Source: an uncultured Peptococcaceae bacterium
GTDB lineage: Bacteria > Bacillota > Dehalobacteriia > UBA4068
Direction of reading: 5' to 3'
Assembly: GCA_949289995.1 (NCBI GenBank)
Contig: CASEQE010000008.1
Location: 1 to 41,717 of the forward strand
DNA: 41,717 nucleotides
Position 1 is the first letter of the stretch; each line of letters begins with the position of its first letter. The notes under the pieces are model-generated. The model was not told the origin of the DNA. It saw only the letters and a list, made by a program, of their open reading frames with translations, and ran no database searches. The position numbers and the translations under genes are program-made. Positions 25,537 through 34,153 of this stretch are shown one piece after another.

Positions 25537-26457
25537 ATGAAGCATAAAGAATTTCATTTTGATTTTATTGGCAAACGAAAAATTTGGTACATAATTGCTT
25601 TAATTGTTTTGATTCCTGGCATTTGCATGTGGATATTTGCCGGTTTAAATTTGGGTATTGATTTTACCGGCGGTAATATTTTACAAGTTTCTTATCAGTC
25701 GGACGTGGAGTTGGCCGACGTTCGAGCGGTGGTCAGCGAATATGTGGATCAAACCCCGGCTGTAAATCAAAGCGAAGGCAATCAGTTTTTGATTAAAACC
25801 GAGGAAATGGAAGAAAACGAAAGTCAAGCTTTGCGCGACGCTTTATCGGAATTGGGAGACGATATGTCGGTTTTGCGTAGCGGGCGTATCGGTCCGGTAA
25901 TCGGTTCCGAATTGTTAAGCAATGCCCGTTGGGCCTTGTTATTGGCGGCTATTCTTATGCTTGCTTATATTACTTTCCGCTTCCGTTTCCATAATGCGAT
26001 AACGGCTATTGTGGCGCTATTGCATGACGTGATGATCATTATAAGTATATTTGCGATTTTCCAAATAGAAGTGGATAGTTCTTTTATTGCTATTGTTCTC
26101 ACAATCGTCGGTTATTCTATAAATAATACTATCGTAATTTTTGATCGTATTCGCGAAAATGATAAATATGGCGGTCAGAAGAATTTTGCCGAATTGGTCA
26201 ATCTGAGCATTAATCAGACTTTAGGGAGAACAATTAATACCAGCATCGCCGTATTGATTTTATTGCTTTGTATGCTATTTTTCGGCGGGGCGACAACCAG
26301 AATGTTTATCCTCGGTTTATCCATCGGTATCGTAGCTGGCTTCTATTCTTCCGTATTTTTGGTGGGGTCGTTTTTGGTGGAATTGCGAAACCATTCCAAT
26401 TCCTCTGCCAAGAAAAAGGCGATTAGTGTGAAGACCAAAACCGCTAACAATAAATAA
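25537..26457 (+). CDS. secF: Protein translocase subunit SecF
   Basis: 306-aa partner of SecD with six membrane segments. FTGGNILQVSY near residue 44 is the family D-FTGG motif. SGRIGPVIGSELLSNA near 112 precedes the second membrane segment, and TIVGYSINNTIVIFDRIREN near 190 is the RND signature with the proton-relay region. GGGGGGACGAAT precedes ATG. The C-terminus is basic and cytoplasmic. Confidence 0.96.
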   Translation: MKHKEFHFDFIGKRKIWYIIALIVLIPGICMWIFAGLNLGIDFTGGNILQVSYQSDVELADVRAVVSEYVDQTPAVNQSEGNQFLIKTEEMEENESQALRDALSELGDDMSVLRSGRIGPVIGSELLSNARWALLLAAILMLAYITFRFRFHNAITAIVALLHDVMIIISIFAIFQIEVDSSFIAIVLTIVGYSINNTIVIFDRIRENDKYGGQKNFAELVNLSINQTLGRTINTSIAVLILLLCMLFFGGATTRMFILGLSIGIVAGFYSSVFLVGSFLVELRNHSNSSAKKKAISVKTKTANNK

Positions 26458-26463
26458 ACTTTT

Positions 26464-26492
26464 CCCCCCATACCCCATGTATGGGGGGTTTT
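26464..26492 (+). terminator. Terminator between secF and recJ
   Basis: A 9-bp GC-rich stem (26464-26472 CCCCCCATA with 26480-26488) and a short TTTT tail, 7 bp after secF. The tail is short and recJ begins 18 bp later, so it may be only partly effective. Confidence 0.65.
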
Positions 26493-26510
26493 GTGAATCA
26501 GGGTGAAACG

Positions 26511-28301
26511 ATGGCAAAATGGACGTTGCGGGTGGCGCCGGTTAAAAGCGGCGACTTGGCCCAACAGTTAAATATCGATCCAGCAATGGCAAGAATTCTT
26601 GCCGTACGCGGCTATTATGAGCCAGAAAAGGCCAAACAATTTTTAACTGCGGAATATCAGGCGCTTGCTGCACCATGTCTGTTTGCCGATATGGATAAAG
26701 CGGTAACCGTTACTGCCGCCGCCATGGCCCAAGGTAAAAAAATAACCATATTTGGTGATTATGATGCCGATGGTATCATGAGTACGGTGATTTTATATAA
26801 AACCTTAACTTCTCTGGGGGGCTGTCCTTCCTTCTATATTCCTCAAAGAGAACAAGAAGGCTATGGTTTGAACCATGAGGCGATTCGGCTTTTGCACGAC
26901 CAAGGAACGTCGTTAATTATTGCTTGCGATAATGGGATTTCCGCTTTAGAACAGGTGGCTTATGCCAATGCTTTAGGCATGGAAGTGGTCATTTTGGATC
27001 ATCATGCCGTGCCGCTGGTTGTAGATGAACAAGGACGAGAAGTGCAAACATTGCCAGAAGCCGCGGCAGTGGTGGACGCAAAACGAGAGGATTGCAGCTA
27101 TCCTTTTGTGCATTATTGTGCCGCAGGCATCTGCTATCGTTTTTCTCAAGCCCTGTATCAATATTTGGCTGCAGACTGGCAGCAACTGGAGATGGAATTG
27201 TTACCCTATGCGGTTATTGCCACGATTTGCGATATTGTGGAATTGGTGGATGAAAATCGCTCTCTGGTTCGCCGCGGTCTGCCGTCGTTGACGAAAACGG
27301 AACATGTTGGCTTACAAGCTCTGCTTGTTGCAGCCGGCATAGCGGATAAAGAATTAAACGCTTATCACATTGGTTTTGTACTTGGCCCTTGTATCAATGC
27401 TTCCGGTCGCTTGGAAATGGCTGATTTGGCGGTGGAGTTGTTTTTAACTGAGGATACCCTGCAGGCCAAGCAGCTGGCGGAACGATTAGTAGCCTTGAAT
27501 AATGAGCGTAGAAGTTTGACGGAACAGGGGGCAGCGCTTGCATTCTGTCAAATTGCAGAAGAAGGTTATGCTGCCGATAAAGTAATCGTGCTATATCACC
27601 CAGAGATTTGTGAAAGCGTTGCCGGTATTATTGCCGGGCGGATCAAAGAAAAATTTTGTCGCCCCGCCGTGGTATTGGCTGGAAAAAAAGAGTATATTCG
27701 CGGATCTTGTCGTTCGGTGGAAGGGTATAATATTTATACCGCTTTGAACCAATGTGCCGATTTGTTGCAAACTTTTGGCGGTCATCCTTTGGCGGCAGGT
27801 TTATCTGTTCTTCCGGAAAATATTCCGCAGCTGCGTCGGCGGCTAAATGATTTATGCCGTTTAACGGATGAGGATATGCAGGCACATTATCGTATTGATA
27901 AAGTATTGCCTATTGAACAAGCCAGCTTGTCGTTGGCCAAACAACTTAAAGTATTTGAACCTTTTGGTAAAGGTAATCCGCCGATTTATTTTGCTGATCA
28001 ATATTTGGAGTTGGTGAAAATTACTTTGTTGGGTAAAGAAGAACAAGTTATGCGTCTAACCTTCCGCAAAGGAGATGCAGGACCGTGGGAGGCGATTTGC
28101 TTTGGCGGCAAGGAAAAATTATTGGATTTGTTGAATAGCCGGCTTCCAGCAGGTTCTTGGCAACGTTTGTTGGCAGGAAAATGTTTACAACCTCCTATAT
28201 TGGATATTGTATATATTTTGAACGTTAATGTTTTTAATAATCGGGAAACGGCGCAAATCCAAATTAGCGATTTCCGTCTGAGCCATTTGGAGGCGAGGTG
28301 A
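26511..28301 (+). CDS. recJ: Single-stranded-DNA-specific exonuclease RecJ
   Basis: 596-aa 5'-3' exonuclease of the DHH superfamily acting in recombination and mismatch repair. IFGDYDADGIMSTVILYKTL near residue 82 and IACDNGI hold metal ligands. LDHHAVP near 163 is the DHH motif. GPCINASGRL near 300 and VVLAGKKEYIRGSCRSVEGY with FGGHPLAAGLSV near 420 make up the DHHA1 domain; the OB-fold follows. It is close to the E. coli length (577 aa) and lacks the long C-terminal extension of Bacillus RecJ. The start at 26511 is supported by CAGGGTGAAACG; the frame from 26481 begins within the terminator. It overlaps miaB by 4 bp. Confidence 0.94.
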   Translation: MAKWTLRVAPVKSGDLAQQLNIDPAMARILAVRGYYEPEKAKQFLTAEYQALAAPCLFADMDKAVTVTAAAMAQGKKITIFGDYDADGIMSTVILYKTLTSLGGCPSFYIPQREQEGYGLNHEAIRLLHDQGTSLIIACDNGISALEQVAYANALGMEVVILDHHAVPLVVDEQGREVQTLPEAAAVVDAKREDCSYPFVHYCAAGICYRFSQALYQYLAADWQQLEMELLPYAVIATICDIVELVDENRSLVRRGLPSLTKTEHVGLQALLVAAGIADKELNAYHIGFVLGPCINASGRLEMADLAVELFLTEDTLQAKQLAERLVALNNERRSLTEQGAALAFCQIAEEGYAADKVIVLYHPEICESVAGIIAGRIKEKFCRPAVVLAGKKEYIRGSCRSVEGYNIYTALNQCADLLQTFGGHPLAAGLSVLPENIPQLRRRLNDLCRLTDEDMQAHYRIDKVLPIEQASLSLAKQLKVFEPFGKGNPPIYFADQYLELVKITLLGKEEQVMRLTFRKGDAGPWEAICFGGKEKLLDLLNSRLPAGSWQRLLAGKCLQPPILDIVYILNVNVFNNRETAQIQISDFRLSHLEAR

Positions 28302-29650
28302 AAATATTGCAATTTTATATCCAAACTTTTGGTTGTCAAATGAATGAGAACGATTCTCGTTTGTTGCATAATTTATTGCTTAGTAGCGGCTATCAAGCTA
28401 CGGATCAAATTGAAAATGCCGATATTATTATTGTCAATACTTGTTGCGTCCGTCAAACTGCGGAAAACCGTGCCCTTGGATTTATTGGTAGCTTAAAGCA
28501 CATTAAGGAAAGCAAACCGGAGACGGTGATTGTCGTGTGCGGTTGTATGACGCAACAGCAGGGCGAAGCGGAGTTGTTGCGCAAGCGAGCAAAACATATT
28601 TCTATCATCATCGGTACGTTTGCCGCCAGCCGTTTACCCCAGTATATCAGTTTATATCAGGCTAACGGGGAACCGATTGTCGATGTGGATGAGAATTACG
28701 AGAATGAGAATCTTAGCAATTTGCCGCGAGGAGAAAAAGCGCCTACTTTAACCTTTGACTTTAAAGCGCAGGTAAATATTATTTATGGCTGCGACAATTT
28801 TTGCAGTTATTGTATTGTGCCTTACGTTCGAGGACGTGAAAGGAGCCGTTCTGCCATGGAGATCGAAGAAGAGGTGCGTTTTCTTTGTCAGCATGGCGTA
28901 AAAGAAGTGCAACTATTGGGGCAAAACGTTAATTCCTACGGAAAAGACTTGGCTGAAAAAACGGATTTTGCGAGTTTACTCCGGCGTTTGAACGATATAG
29001 AAGGATTGCGGCGTTTGCGCTTTATGACGTCTCATCCGCGAGATTTTAGCGATAACTTAATCGAAACCATTGCCGATCTGGATAAGGTATGCCATCAATT
29101 TCATTTGCCTGTGCAATCCGGAAGCGATAGAATCCTAAGATTGATGAATCGAGGGTATGATAGCGCTTATTATTTGAGCTTATTAGCAAAAATTCGGCGT
29201 ATCTTTCCTGATGCGGTAATTACCAGCGATTTGCTATTAGGGTTCCCGGGGGAAACGGAGGAAGATTTTCAGCAAACGCTAGCTTTCGTTATGGAAGCAC
29301 AATTGGATGCCGCCTATACGTTTATCTATTCTCCACGCAGCGGTACGCCGGCTGCCGATATGCCGCTACAAATTGCCGATTCGGTGAAAAAAGAACGATT
29401 GCAGAGATTAATGGATGTGCAGAATCCCATTAGCTTACACTTAAATCGGAATTTAATTGGCTCCAGGCAGGAAATTTTAGTGGAAGGCTACAGCAAGCAT
29501 AATCCTCAATATCTGTGCGGCCGCAATTATGGAAATAAAATTATCGTTTTTCCTGCAAATTCATGTCCCTCAGTGCAAGCAGGGGATGTAGCTTGGGTGC
29601 GGGTAACCGGCGCTCAGACCTGGAATCTTAGCGGTGAAATTTGCCTATGA
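28298..29650 (+). CDS. miaB: tRNA-2-methylthio-N6-dimethylallyladenosine synthase MiaB
   Basis: 450-aa radical SAM methylthiotransferase that adds the 2-methylthio group to i6A at position 37 of tRNAs reading UNN codons. QTFGCQMNENDS at the N-terminus and VNTCCVRQTAENRALG and VVCGCMTQQ supply the three Cys of the auxiliary cluster. YGCDNFCSYCIVPYVRGRER near residue 157 is the radical SAM CxxxCxxC motif. A TRAM domain follows near residue 375. The start is GTG at 28298, set by GGAGG five bases upstream and overlapping the recJ stop as GTGA, a sign of translational coupling. Confidence 0.96.
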   Translation: MKILQFYIQTFGCQMNENDSRLLHNLLLSSGYQATDQIENADIIIVNTCCVRQTAENRALGFIGSLKHIKESKPETVIVVCGCMTQQQGEAELLRKRAKHISIIIGTFAASRLPQYISLYQANGEPIVDVDENYENENLSNLPRGEKAPTLTFDFKAQVNIIYGCDNFCSYCIVPYVRGRERSRSAMEIEEEVRFLCQHGVKEVQLLGQNVNSYGKDLAEKTDFASLLRRLNDIEGLRRLRFMTSHPRDFSDNLIETIADLDKVCHQFHLPVQSGSDRILRLMNRGYDSAYYLSLLAKIRRIFPDAVITSDLLLGFPGETEEDFQQTLAFVMEAQLDAAYTFIYSPRSGTPAADMPLQIADSVKKERLQRLMDVQNPISLHLNRNLIGSRQEILVEGYSKHNPQYLCGRNYGNKIIVFPANSCPSVQAGDVAWVRVTGAQTWNLSGEICL

Positions 29651-29681
29651 ACAGATAGCCGGAACGCCAACATAAGAATAA

Positions 29682-29723
29682 GTAAAGCGGCTGCTTATCT
29701 TTATAGATAAGTAGCCGCTTTAC
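29682..29723 (+). terminator. Terminator after miaB
   Basis: A 19-bp stem (29682-29700 with 29705-29723, one G-U pair) with a 4-nt loop and a TTGTTTGT tail, 32 bp after the miaB stop. Confidence 0.88.
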
Positions 29724-30140
29724 TTGTTTGTATTGTTCGCCAGTTCAAGAAAGGTGGCAAGATAAATAAGAGCTTAGGACAACGCAGATCCATGCATATG
29801 GAGATCCCTATCGCTGTCATGTCCTTTCGTGGAGCAAAGAGGCGAAAGGCGAAAGGCGAAAGGCAATCAAAAGCATGTTGATCAGGTATATTCAGGAATC
29901 ATTCAATGATAATCTATATTACTATACCGCAATAGCGCGTCGCTGTCGCATACGGGAGGAATAAGGACAAGGCAGTATGATGAGATGTTAAGATAGGCGC
30001 CATCATGAGCAAATCTGTGAAATTAAGACTGGTACGCTGATATATATTCTGTTAACGCCATATAAGAGTATGACGGAATATGGTGGTTGACAATAGCATA
30101 ACAGCGATATTTGTTACAGAAAACTGTGAAATTGTGCGCA
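29724..30140. other. Gene-free stretch between miaB and tRNA-Glu
   Basis: No coding frame with a ribosome binding site on either strand. It holds a tandem 7-bp repeat (GGCGAAA three times, 29841-29861) and, just before it, AGGACA and TGTCCT arms (about 29776 and 29820) around an inner GATCCAT/ATGG-GATC pairing, which may be a folded RNA or DNA element. Nothing else stands out. Confidence 0.5.
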
Positions 30141-30180
30141 AAAAAACGCAATTTTATCTATGCAGACAAAATTGCGTTTT
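30141..30180 (-). terminator. Terminator of tRNA-Glu
   Basis: A 13-bp stem (30143-30155 with 30168-30180, AAAACGCAATTTT type) and a minus-strand T run, immediately after the tRNA 3' end. Confidence 0.88.
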
Positions 30181-30181
30181 G

Positions 30182-30258
30182 TGGTGACGCGTATGGGATT
30201 CGAACCCATGGATGCCAGCGTGAGAGGCTGGTGAGTTAAGCCGCTTCTCCAACGCGCC
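30182..30258 (-). tRNA. tRNA-Glu (anticodon CTC)
   Basis: 77 nt on the minus strand. The acceptor stem GGCGCGT pairs with ACGCGTC (one G-U), discriminator A, and CCA is encoded. The anticodon stem-loop CCAGC-CTCTCAC-GCTGG gives CTC, which reads GAG (Glu). The D arm has GAGAAGCGGCTTAACTC, typical of tRNA-Glu. It lies just downstream of gltX, whose product charges it. Confidence 0.95.
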
Positions 30259-30281
30259 ATTGCAGAAAAGCTTGCTTAACT

Positions 30282-30310
30282 ATTATGCCAAAAGTTGTCT
30301 TCGAAGTCAA
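30282..30310 (-). promoter_or_regulatory. Promoter of tRNA-Glu
   Basis: On the minus strand TTGACT (30305-30310) and CATAAT (30282-30287) with a 17-bp spacer; the tRNA begins 24 bp after the -10 box. It makes the tRNA independent of gltX transcription. Confidence 0.75.
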
Positions 30311-30358
30311 GGAAAATTTCATTTCCTGGCTTTCCTAGAATGCATTCTCTTTTTCTGC

Positions 30359-32029
30359 TTATGCAGGGGTCGAAGCGAAATTGTCGCCGTTTTCAGCAAA
30401 TTGTTTTAAGCGGCGGATACATCTATCCTTACCTAAAATCATACTAATTTGCCATAAATCCGGTGAATTTAGCCTGCCGCTAAGGGCCATACGGATGGTG
30501 TTGCTTAAATCTACGATGCTACCAGGATAATCTTGCGGATTTTTTTGATATTTTTTGGCTTGTAAAGCAAATCCCAGATCTTGGCATATCGTTTTAACCT
30601 TCGCAAACCATTGTTCCTGGGTATCGTTGTAATCCAGAGTTGCCAGATATTTGGTAATAATTTCTTTGCGTAAAGCGTCGGTAATATTGGCGGGTAAAGA
30701 ATCTTCGATCGTAAACGTTTCGTCATAGTAAAAACTGAGAAAATCCCGGGCTTGCCGCCAGCAGATCAAATCTTTGCGCGGCCTTTCGCCTTGTCTGCCT
30801 ACGTCAATAATCCGTTGGGCATATCCGGCATCCGATTCTAATAGAGCGGCAAATGATGGATCATAGTTTTTGGCCCAAAGTAATAATTGGGTATATATTT
30901 CTTGTGCAGACATATTGAGGATTACTTCTTTACTGATATCGTTTAGTTTCAGTAAATCGAATAAAGCCCCGGAGGTGCTCATTTTTTCGAGGGAAAAAGG
31001 AAAATCCATAATATTGGCTTTGGGATTGGCTAAACGCCATTCCTCAAAATTGGAGTTGAGAACGGTTAATAAATATTCCCAAATTGCCGCCGGTACATAT
31101 CCTTCCTGTTGATAGTAGGCCAGGGCCAACTCCGGATCTTTGCGCTTGGAAAGCTTACGCTTGATCTCGCCGTCCATTTTCATCAATTGCGCGGAATGGC
31201 AATAAATTGGCCGATTCCAGCCTAAAGCGTCGAAAACCTGTACGTGCATAGGCGCCGTAGCTAGCCATTCTTCGCCCCGAACCACATGAGTGGTGCGCAT
31301 AAAATGATCGTCTACCACATGAGCAAAATGATAAGTAGGTATGCCGTCGGATTTTAATAATACGAAGTCTTGGTAGTTTTCCTGTAATTCCAATTCGCCG
31401 CGAATACCATCGAGGACTTTGACGCTATGTTCGGGATTTCCCTGGGAACGAAAACGCAAAACATAACTTTGTCCTTGCTGTAGACGCCGTTCAATTTCTT
31501 CTAAATTGGTATTTCTGTATGTTGCCCAAACGCCATAATAGCCAAAATTAAGTTTTTGTTCGATTTGTTTTTGTCGCATTGTCGCCAATTCTTCTTCCGT
31601 TGCGAAGCAGGGATAGGCGAGTCCCTGTTCTACCAGCTTTTTGGCTACAGTCTGGTAGATTTCCTTGCGCAATCTTTGACGATACGGCCCATAGGCGCCT
31701 TTATCGCCTTGGATGGTAGCTCCTTCGTCAAAAACGACGCCGAAAAAGCCCAATGCATCCAGAATAATTTCCACTGCGCCGGGAACTTCCCGTTTTGCAT
31801 CGGTATCTTCAATTCGCAAAAAGAAAACGCCCTGACTTTGTCTGGCCAGACGTTCGCCAATTAATGCATTATATAAATTTCCCAAATGAATGAAACCAGT
31901 GGGGCTGGGGCCGATACGGGTGACCATCGCTCCTTCCGGCAATTGTCTGGGGGGATACAGAAGCTCATAATCCTCTATAGTGCGCGTGATATCGGGAAAT
32001 AAAATTTGCGCCAAGCGTTGATAATCCAT
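30359..32029 (-). CDS. gltX: Glutamate--tRNA ligase (long clostridial type)
   Basis: 556-aa class I aminoacyl-tRNA synthetase. An N-terminal extension of about 30 residues precedes MVTRIGPSPTGFIHLGNLYN, whose HLGN stands at the HIGH motif. FFLRIEDTDAKRE follows. The second signature is KRKLSKRKDPE (KMSKS type) near residue 300. The C-terminal part is the helical anticodon-binding domain. It is longer than the roughly 480-aa bacterial GluRS and starts differently, agreeing with a GltX group seen in Clostridia. Whether it also charges tRNA-Gln cannot be told. The start is ATG 32029 after AAGGAGATTC. Confidence 0.92.
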   Translation of the reverse strand: MDYQRLAQILFPDITRTIEDYELLYPPRQLPEGAMVTRIGPSPTGFIHLGNLYNALIGERLARQSQGVFFLRIEDTDAKREVPGAVEIILDALGFFGVVFDEGATIQGDKGAYGPYRQRLRKEIYQTVAKKLVEQGLAYPCFATEEELATMRQKQIEQKLNFGYYGVWATYRNTNLEEIERRLQQGQSYVLRFRSQGNPEHSVKVLDGIRGELELQENYQDFVLLKSDGIPTYHFAHVVDDHFMRTTHVVRGEEWLATAPMHVQVFDALGWNRPIYCHSAQLMKMDGEIKRKLSKRKDPELALAYYQQEGYVPAAIWEYLLTVLNSNFEEWRLANPKANIMDFPFSLEKMSTSGALFDLLKLNDISKEVILNMSAQEIYTQLLLWAKNYDPSFAALLESDAGYAQRIIDVGRQGERPRKDLICWRQARDFLSFYYDETFTIEDSLPANITDALRKEIITKYLATLDYNDTQEQWFAKVKTICQDLGFALQAKKYQKNPQDYPGSIVDLSNTIRMALSGRLNSPDLWQISMILGKDRCIRRLKQFAENGDNFASTPA

Positions 32030-32070
32030 AAAAGAATCTCCTTGCATTCTGCTTTTTTATATACTAAGAT

Positions 32071-32099
32071 ATTATAACAAGTATCCGGCTGGTGAGCAA
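32071..32099 (-). promoter_or_regulatory. Promoter of gltX
   Basis: On the minus strand TTGCTC (32094-32099) and a perfect TATAAT (32071-32076) with a 17-bp spacer and a TG just before the -10 box. The leader is about 35 nt. Confidence 0.7.
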
Positions 32100-32232
32100 G
32101 GAAATATTCGTTGCCTAAAACGTTTAAGGAATCATCTTTTTGCGTTACTTATCGGACGCTTTTAACTATTTTTTGACCATAGGGGAGGCAACACTTGGTT
32201 TGTTACCTTGGTATATTGGTGAAAAATGGACT

Positions 32233-32261
32233 TTTAATCCAGGTTTCGTTTATGTTATAAT
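32233..32261 (+). promoter_or_regulatory. Probable extended -10 promoter of the D-amino-acid aminotransferase gene
   Basis: TATAAT (32256-32261) is preceded by TGT, an extended -10 element. The -35 region TTTAAT (32233-32238) is weak, at 17 bp. It lies 30 bp before the start codon. Confidence 0.55.
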
Positions 32262-32291
32262 CGGAAAAGAGCGAGTAAAGGGGGAAAACGC

Positions 32292-33179
32292 ATGAAGGAA
32301 ATCGCCTATTATGATGGAAAATTCGGCTTGCCCAGCCAGATAACCATACCTTTGGAGGAACGTGGTTTTATGTTTGGCGAAGCCGTTTATGAAATGATGG
32401 CGGTCTATAACCACGTGATTTGGGCGTTGGACGATCATATGGATCGTTTGGAGCGCAGCTTAAAATTGCTGGAAATGCAGATGCCGATGTCGCGGCAAGA
32501 GTTAATTGCTTTACAACAAAAAGCTTTAAATATGGTGGAGGGGGAGGAACTTTCTATCTATTTGCAGATCACGCGAGGGACTTTTCCCCGTGGACATAGC
32601 AACTGTCGTAAAAATGCTTCCGTGTTGACCATGGTGATTCGCCCGTACATAACTGATCCCAAAGCCTATCTTACCGGAGGAGAAGCCATTCTAGTGGAGG
32701 ATATACGTTGGGGGCATTGCGATGTGAAAACCACTAACCTTATTCCCAACGCTATGGCGGCCATTCATGCCGGCGAACGGGGGGCGGAGTTTGCGATTCT
32801 GCAGCGCAACGGTTTGGTTACCGAGGGCGCGGCGTATAATATTGCCATCGTTAAAAATGGAGTTTTGATTACCGCTCCTTTGTCTAATCAAATTTTACAT
32901 GGGGTTACCCGTAAACATGTGGTGGAAAAGTTGGCGCCTGAAGCCGGCGTGCCAGTGGAGGAACGCTCTTTTTCCGTAGAGGAAATGTTAGCGGCCGATG
33001 AAGTGATCGCTATTGGCACTTTTGAATATGTAATGGGTATTGTGGCCGTCGAGGGGCGAACCATCGGAAATGGCAAACCGGGGCCGATTACTAGAAAACT
33101 TTATTTTGCCTATGAAAATTTTATGGAACAAACGTGTGGCCCGCGAAAAAATCGGATTTACCCACAGGACGTCGAATAA
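32292..33179 (+). CDS. dat: D-amino-acid aminotransferase (class IV)
   Basis: 295-aa PLP enzyme of fold type IV that moves amino groups between D-alanine and 2-oxoacids, giving D-glutamate for the cell wall. EERGFMFGEAVYEMMAVYN near residue 22, HMDRLERSLKLL near 49, and LYLQ-type IYLQITRGTFPRGH near 96 are family blocks. The PLP lysine is in DVKTTNLIPNAMA near residue 146, matching the CDIK-LNLL region of Bacillus D-AAT rather than the branched-chain enzymes. VTEGAAYNI follows. GTAAAGGGGGAAAACGC precedes ATG. A branched-chain or 4-amino-4-deoxychorismate role is less likely. Confidence 0.88.
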   Translation: MKEIAYYDGKFGLPSQITIPLEERGFMFGEAVYEMMAVYNHVIWALDDHMDRLERSLKLLEMQMPMSRQELIALQQKALNMVEGEELSIYLQITRGTFPRGHSNCRKNASVLTMVIRPYITDPKAYLTGGEAILVEDIRWGHCDVKTTNLIPNAMAAIHAGERGAEFAILQRNGLVTEGAAYNIAIVKNGVLITAPLSNQILHGVTRKHVVEKLAPEAGVPVEERSFSVEEMLAADEVIAIGTFEYVMGIVAVEGRTIGNGKPGPITRKLYFAYENFMEQTCGPRKNRIYPQDVE

Positions 33180-33352
33180 AAAAGGAATCCCGTTTTCTTT
33201 GGAGAAATATAAGAATTCGGCGGAAGGGGCCTGAGGTAATGGGTGCAAAAAGGCTTATGGTTGGCTTTAGGAGAATTCTTGCGCCGCTTGGACAACGGCG
33301 GAGGAATGGTGCAGGCTCCTTTCGCATAGTTTATAAAGATAGTCGAGGTGAT

Positions 33353-33586
33353 ATGGTGTCTCCGGAACAAGAAAATAATCATGAAGAAATGATATTGGTA
33401 CAAATTGAGCCTAACGATATAGATTTGTTTAATAAGCTTTTGGAAGGCTATGACAATATGGCCTTGGTTAGCACGTTAGATGCACGTATTGGTCGTATTG
33501 CCTTATGGGTTGCCGGGCACGCCAAAAAAGATTTGTTGGCTATTTTGCGTTGTTTGCCCATACCTGTAAGTTTTATTGAGGCATAA
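33353..33586 (+). CDS. DUF4911 protein
   Basis: 77 aa. MILVQIEPNDIDLFNKLLEG - YDNMALVSTLDARIGRIALW - DLLAILRCLPIPVSF is the DUF4911 pattern, a small ferredoxin-like alpha/beta fold with no known function. The start at 33353 has CGAGGTG upstream; an in-frame ATG at 33239 would add 38 basic residues that do not look like family sequence. It is followed by a terminator. Confidence 0.8.
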   Translation: MVSPEQENNHEEMILVQIEPNDIDLFNKLLEGYDNMALVSTLDARIGRIALWVAGHAKKDLLAILRCLPIPVSFIEA

Positions 33587-33630
33587 GAAAAATATTAGAT
33601 AGATTTTGCCCTGTTTTGGGGTTTTCCGTT

Positions 33631-33667
33631 AAGAACTGCTGTTTTTATGGCAGTTCTTTTCTTTTAT
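33631..33667 (+). terminator. Terminator after the DUF4911 gene
   Basis: AAGAACTGC (33631-33639) pairs with GCAGTTCTT (33650-33658), followed by TTCTTTT. Confidence 0.87.
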
Positions 33668-33675
33668 GTCGCAAT

Positions 33676-33704
33676 TTGCGTTGCATAATAGCAGGTTTTA
33701 TAAA
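33676..33704 (+). promoter_or_regulatory. Promoter of the SPFH gene cluster
   Basis: TTGCGT (33676-33681) and TATAAA (33699-33704) with a 17-bp spacer, about 50 bp before the first gene and just after the preceding terminator. Confidence 0.55.
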
Positions 33705-33752
33705 ATGTTGGAGAGAAAACTTGCTTAAAACCTCATTTGGGAGGAATGAAAA

Positions 33753-34091
33753 ATGATTGGCAAAACATTTCGTATAACCCTCATTGTCGTTTATGCATTA
33801 TTGTTGCTTTCCTGCATTTTTTTGGCCTTGCTATATCAATCTTTTTCTTTGGCAGAAGAACAGCCGCCCGTTGCACAAGAAACATGGGCGACCCAAGATC
33901 AGTTGCCGCTAGAAGTAGATGGGCCAACGGAAACGCAGTCGGCGTTAGAGATGAAACGAGAGGAGCTAGCTTTGGCCTTGCGGGATTATTATTTGGGACA
34001 AGGGTCGGAAGAAGATTGCCGCCGTTTGATTGCGGAAACCAGAGCGTTGATGGAAGAAGAAAATGGTCTTGACGAACTCCAATCAATATGA
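33753..34091 (+). CDS. Small membrane protein upstream of the SPFH gene
   Basis: 112 aa. One membrane segment (residues 9-30, LIVVYALLLLSCIFLALLY) is followed by a Pro/Glu-rich linker and an acidic helical C-terminal part, ALRDYYLGQGSEEDCRRLIA. I do not recognise the family. TGGGAGGAATGAAAA precedes ATG. The last codons and stop lie inside the left arm of a 20-bp inverted repeat, and the SPFH gene follows 62 bp later, suggesting a shared membrane-associated role. Confidence 0.7.
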   Translation: MIGKTFRITLIVVYALLLLSCIFLALLYQSFSLAEEQPPVAQETWATQDQLPLEVDGPTETQSALEMKREELALALRDYYLGQGSEEDCRRLIAETRALMEEENGLDELQSI

Positions 34092-34121
34092 TATCATATA
34101 AATATCATATTGATTGGAGTT
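34075..34121. repeat. 20-bp perfect inverted repeat before the SPFH gene
   Basis: Positions 34075-34094 and 34102-34121 are perfectly complementary around a 7-nt loop. The left arm contains the stop codon of the upstream gene; the right arm ends about 17 bp before the SPFH ribosome binding site. No T run follows, so it is not a classical terminator; an mRNA-stabilising hairpin or a protein-binding site fits better. Confidence 0.85.
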
Positions 34122-34153
34122 CTATGGAGCCAATCGCAAAGGAGGTAAGTCTT

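Noticed and set aside
29841-29864. CRISPR-like repeats
   Set aside because: The 7-bp units are directly joined with no spacers; it is a short tandem repeat.
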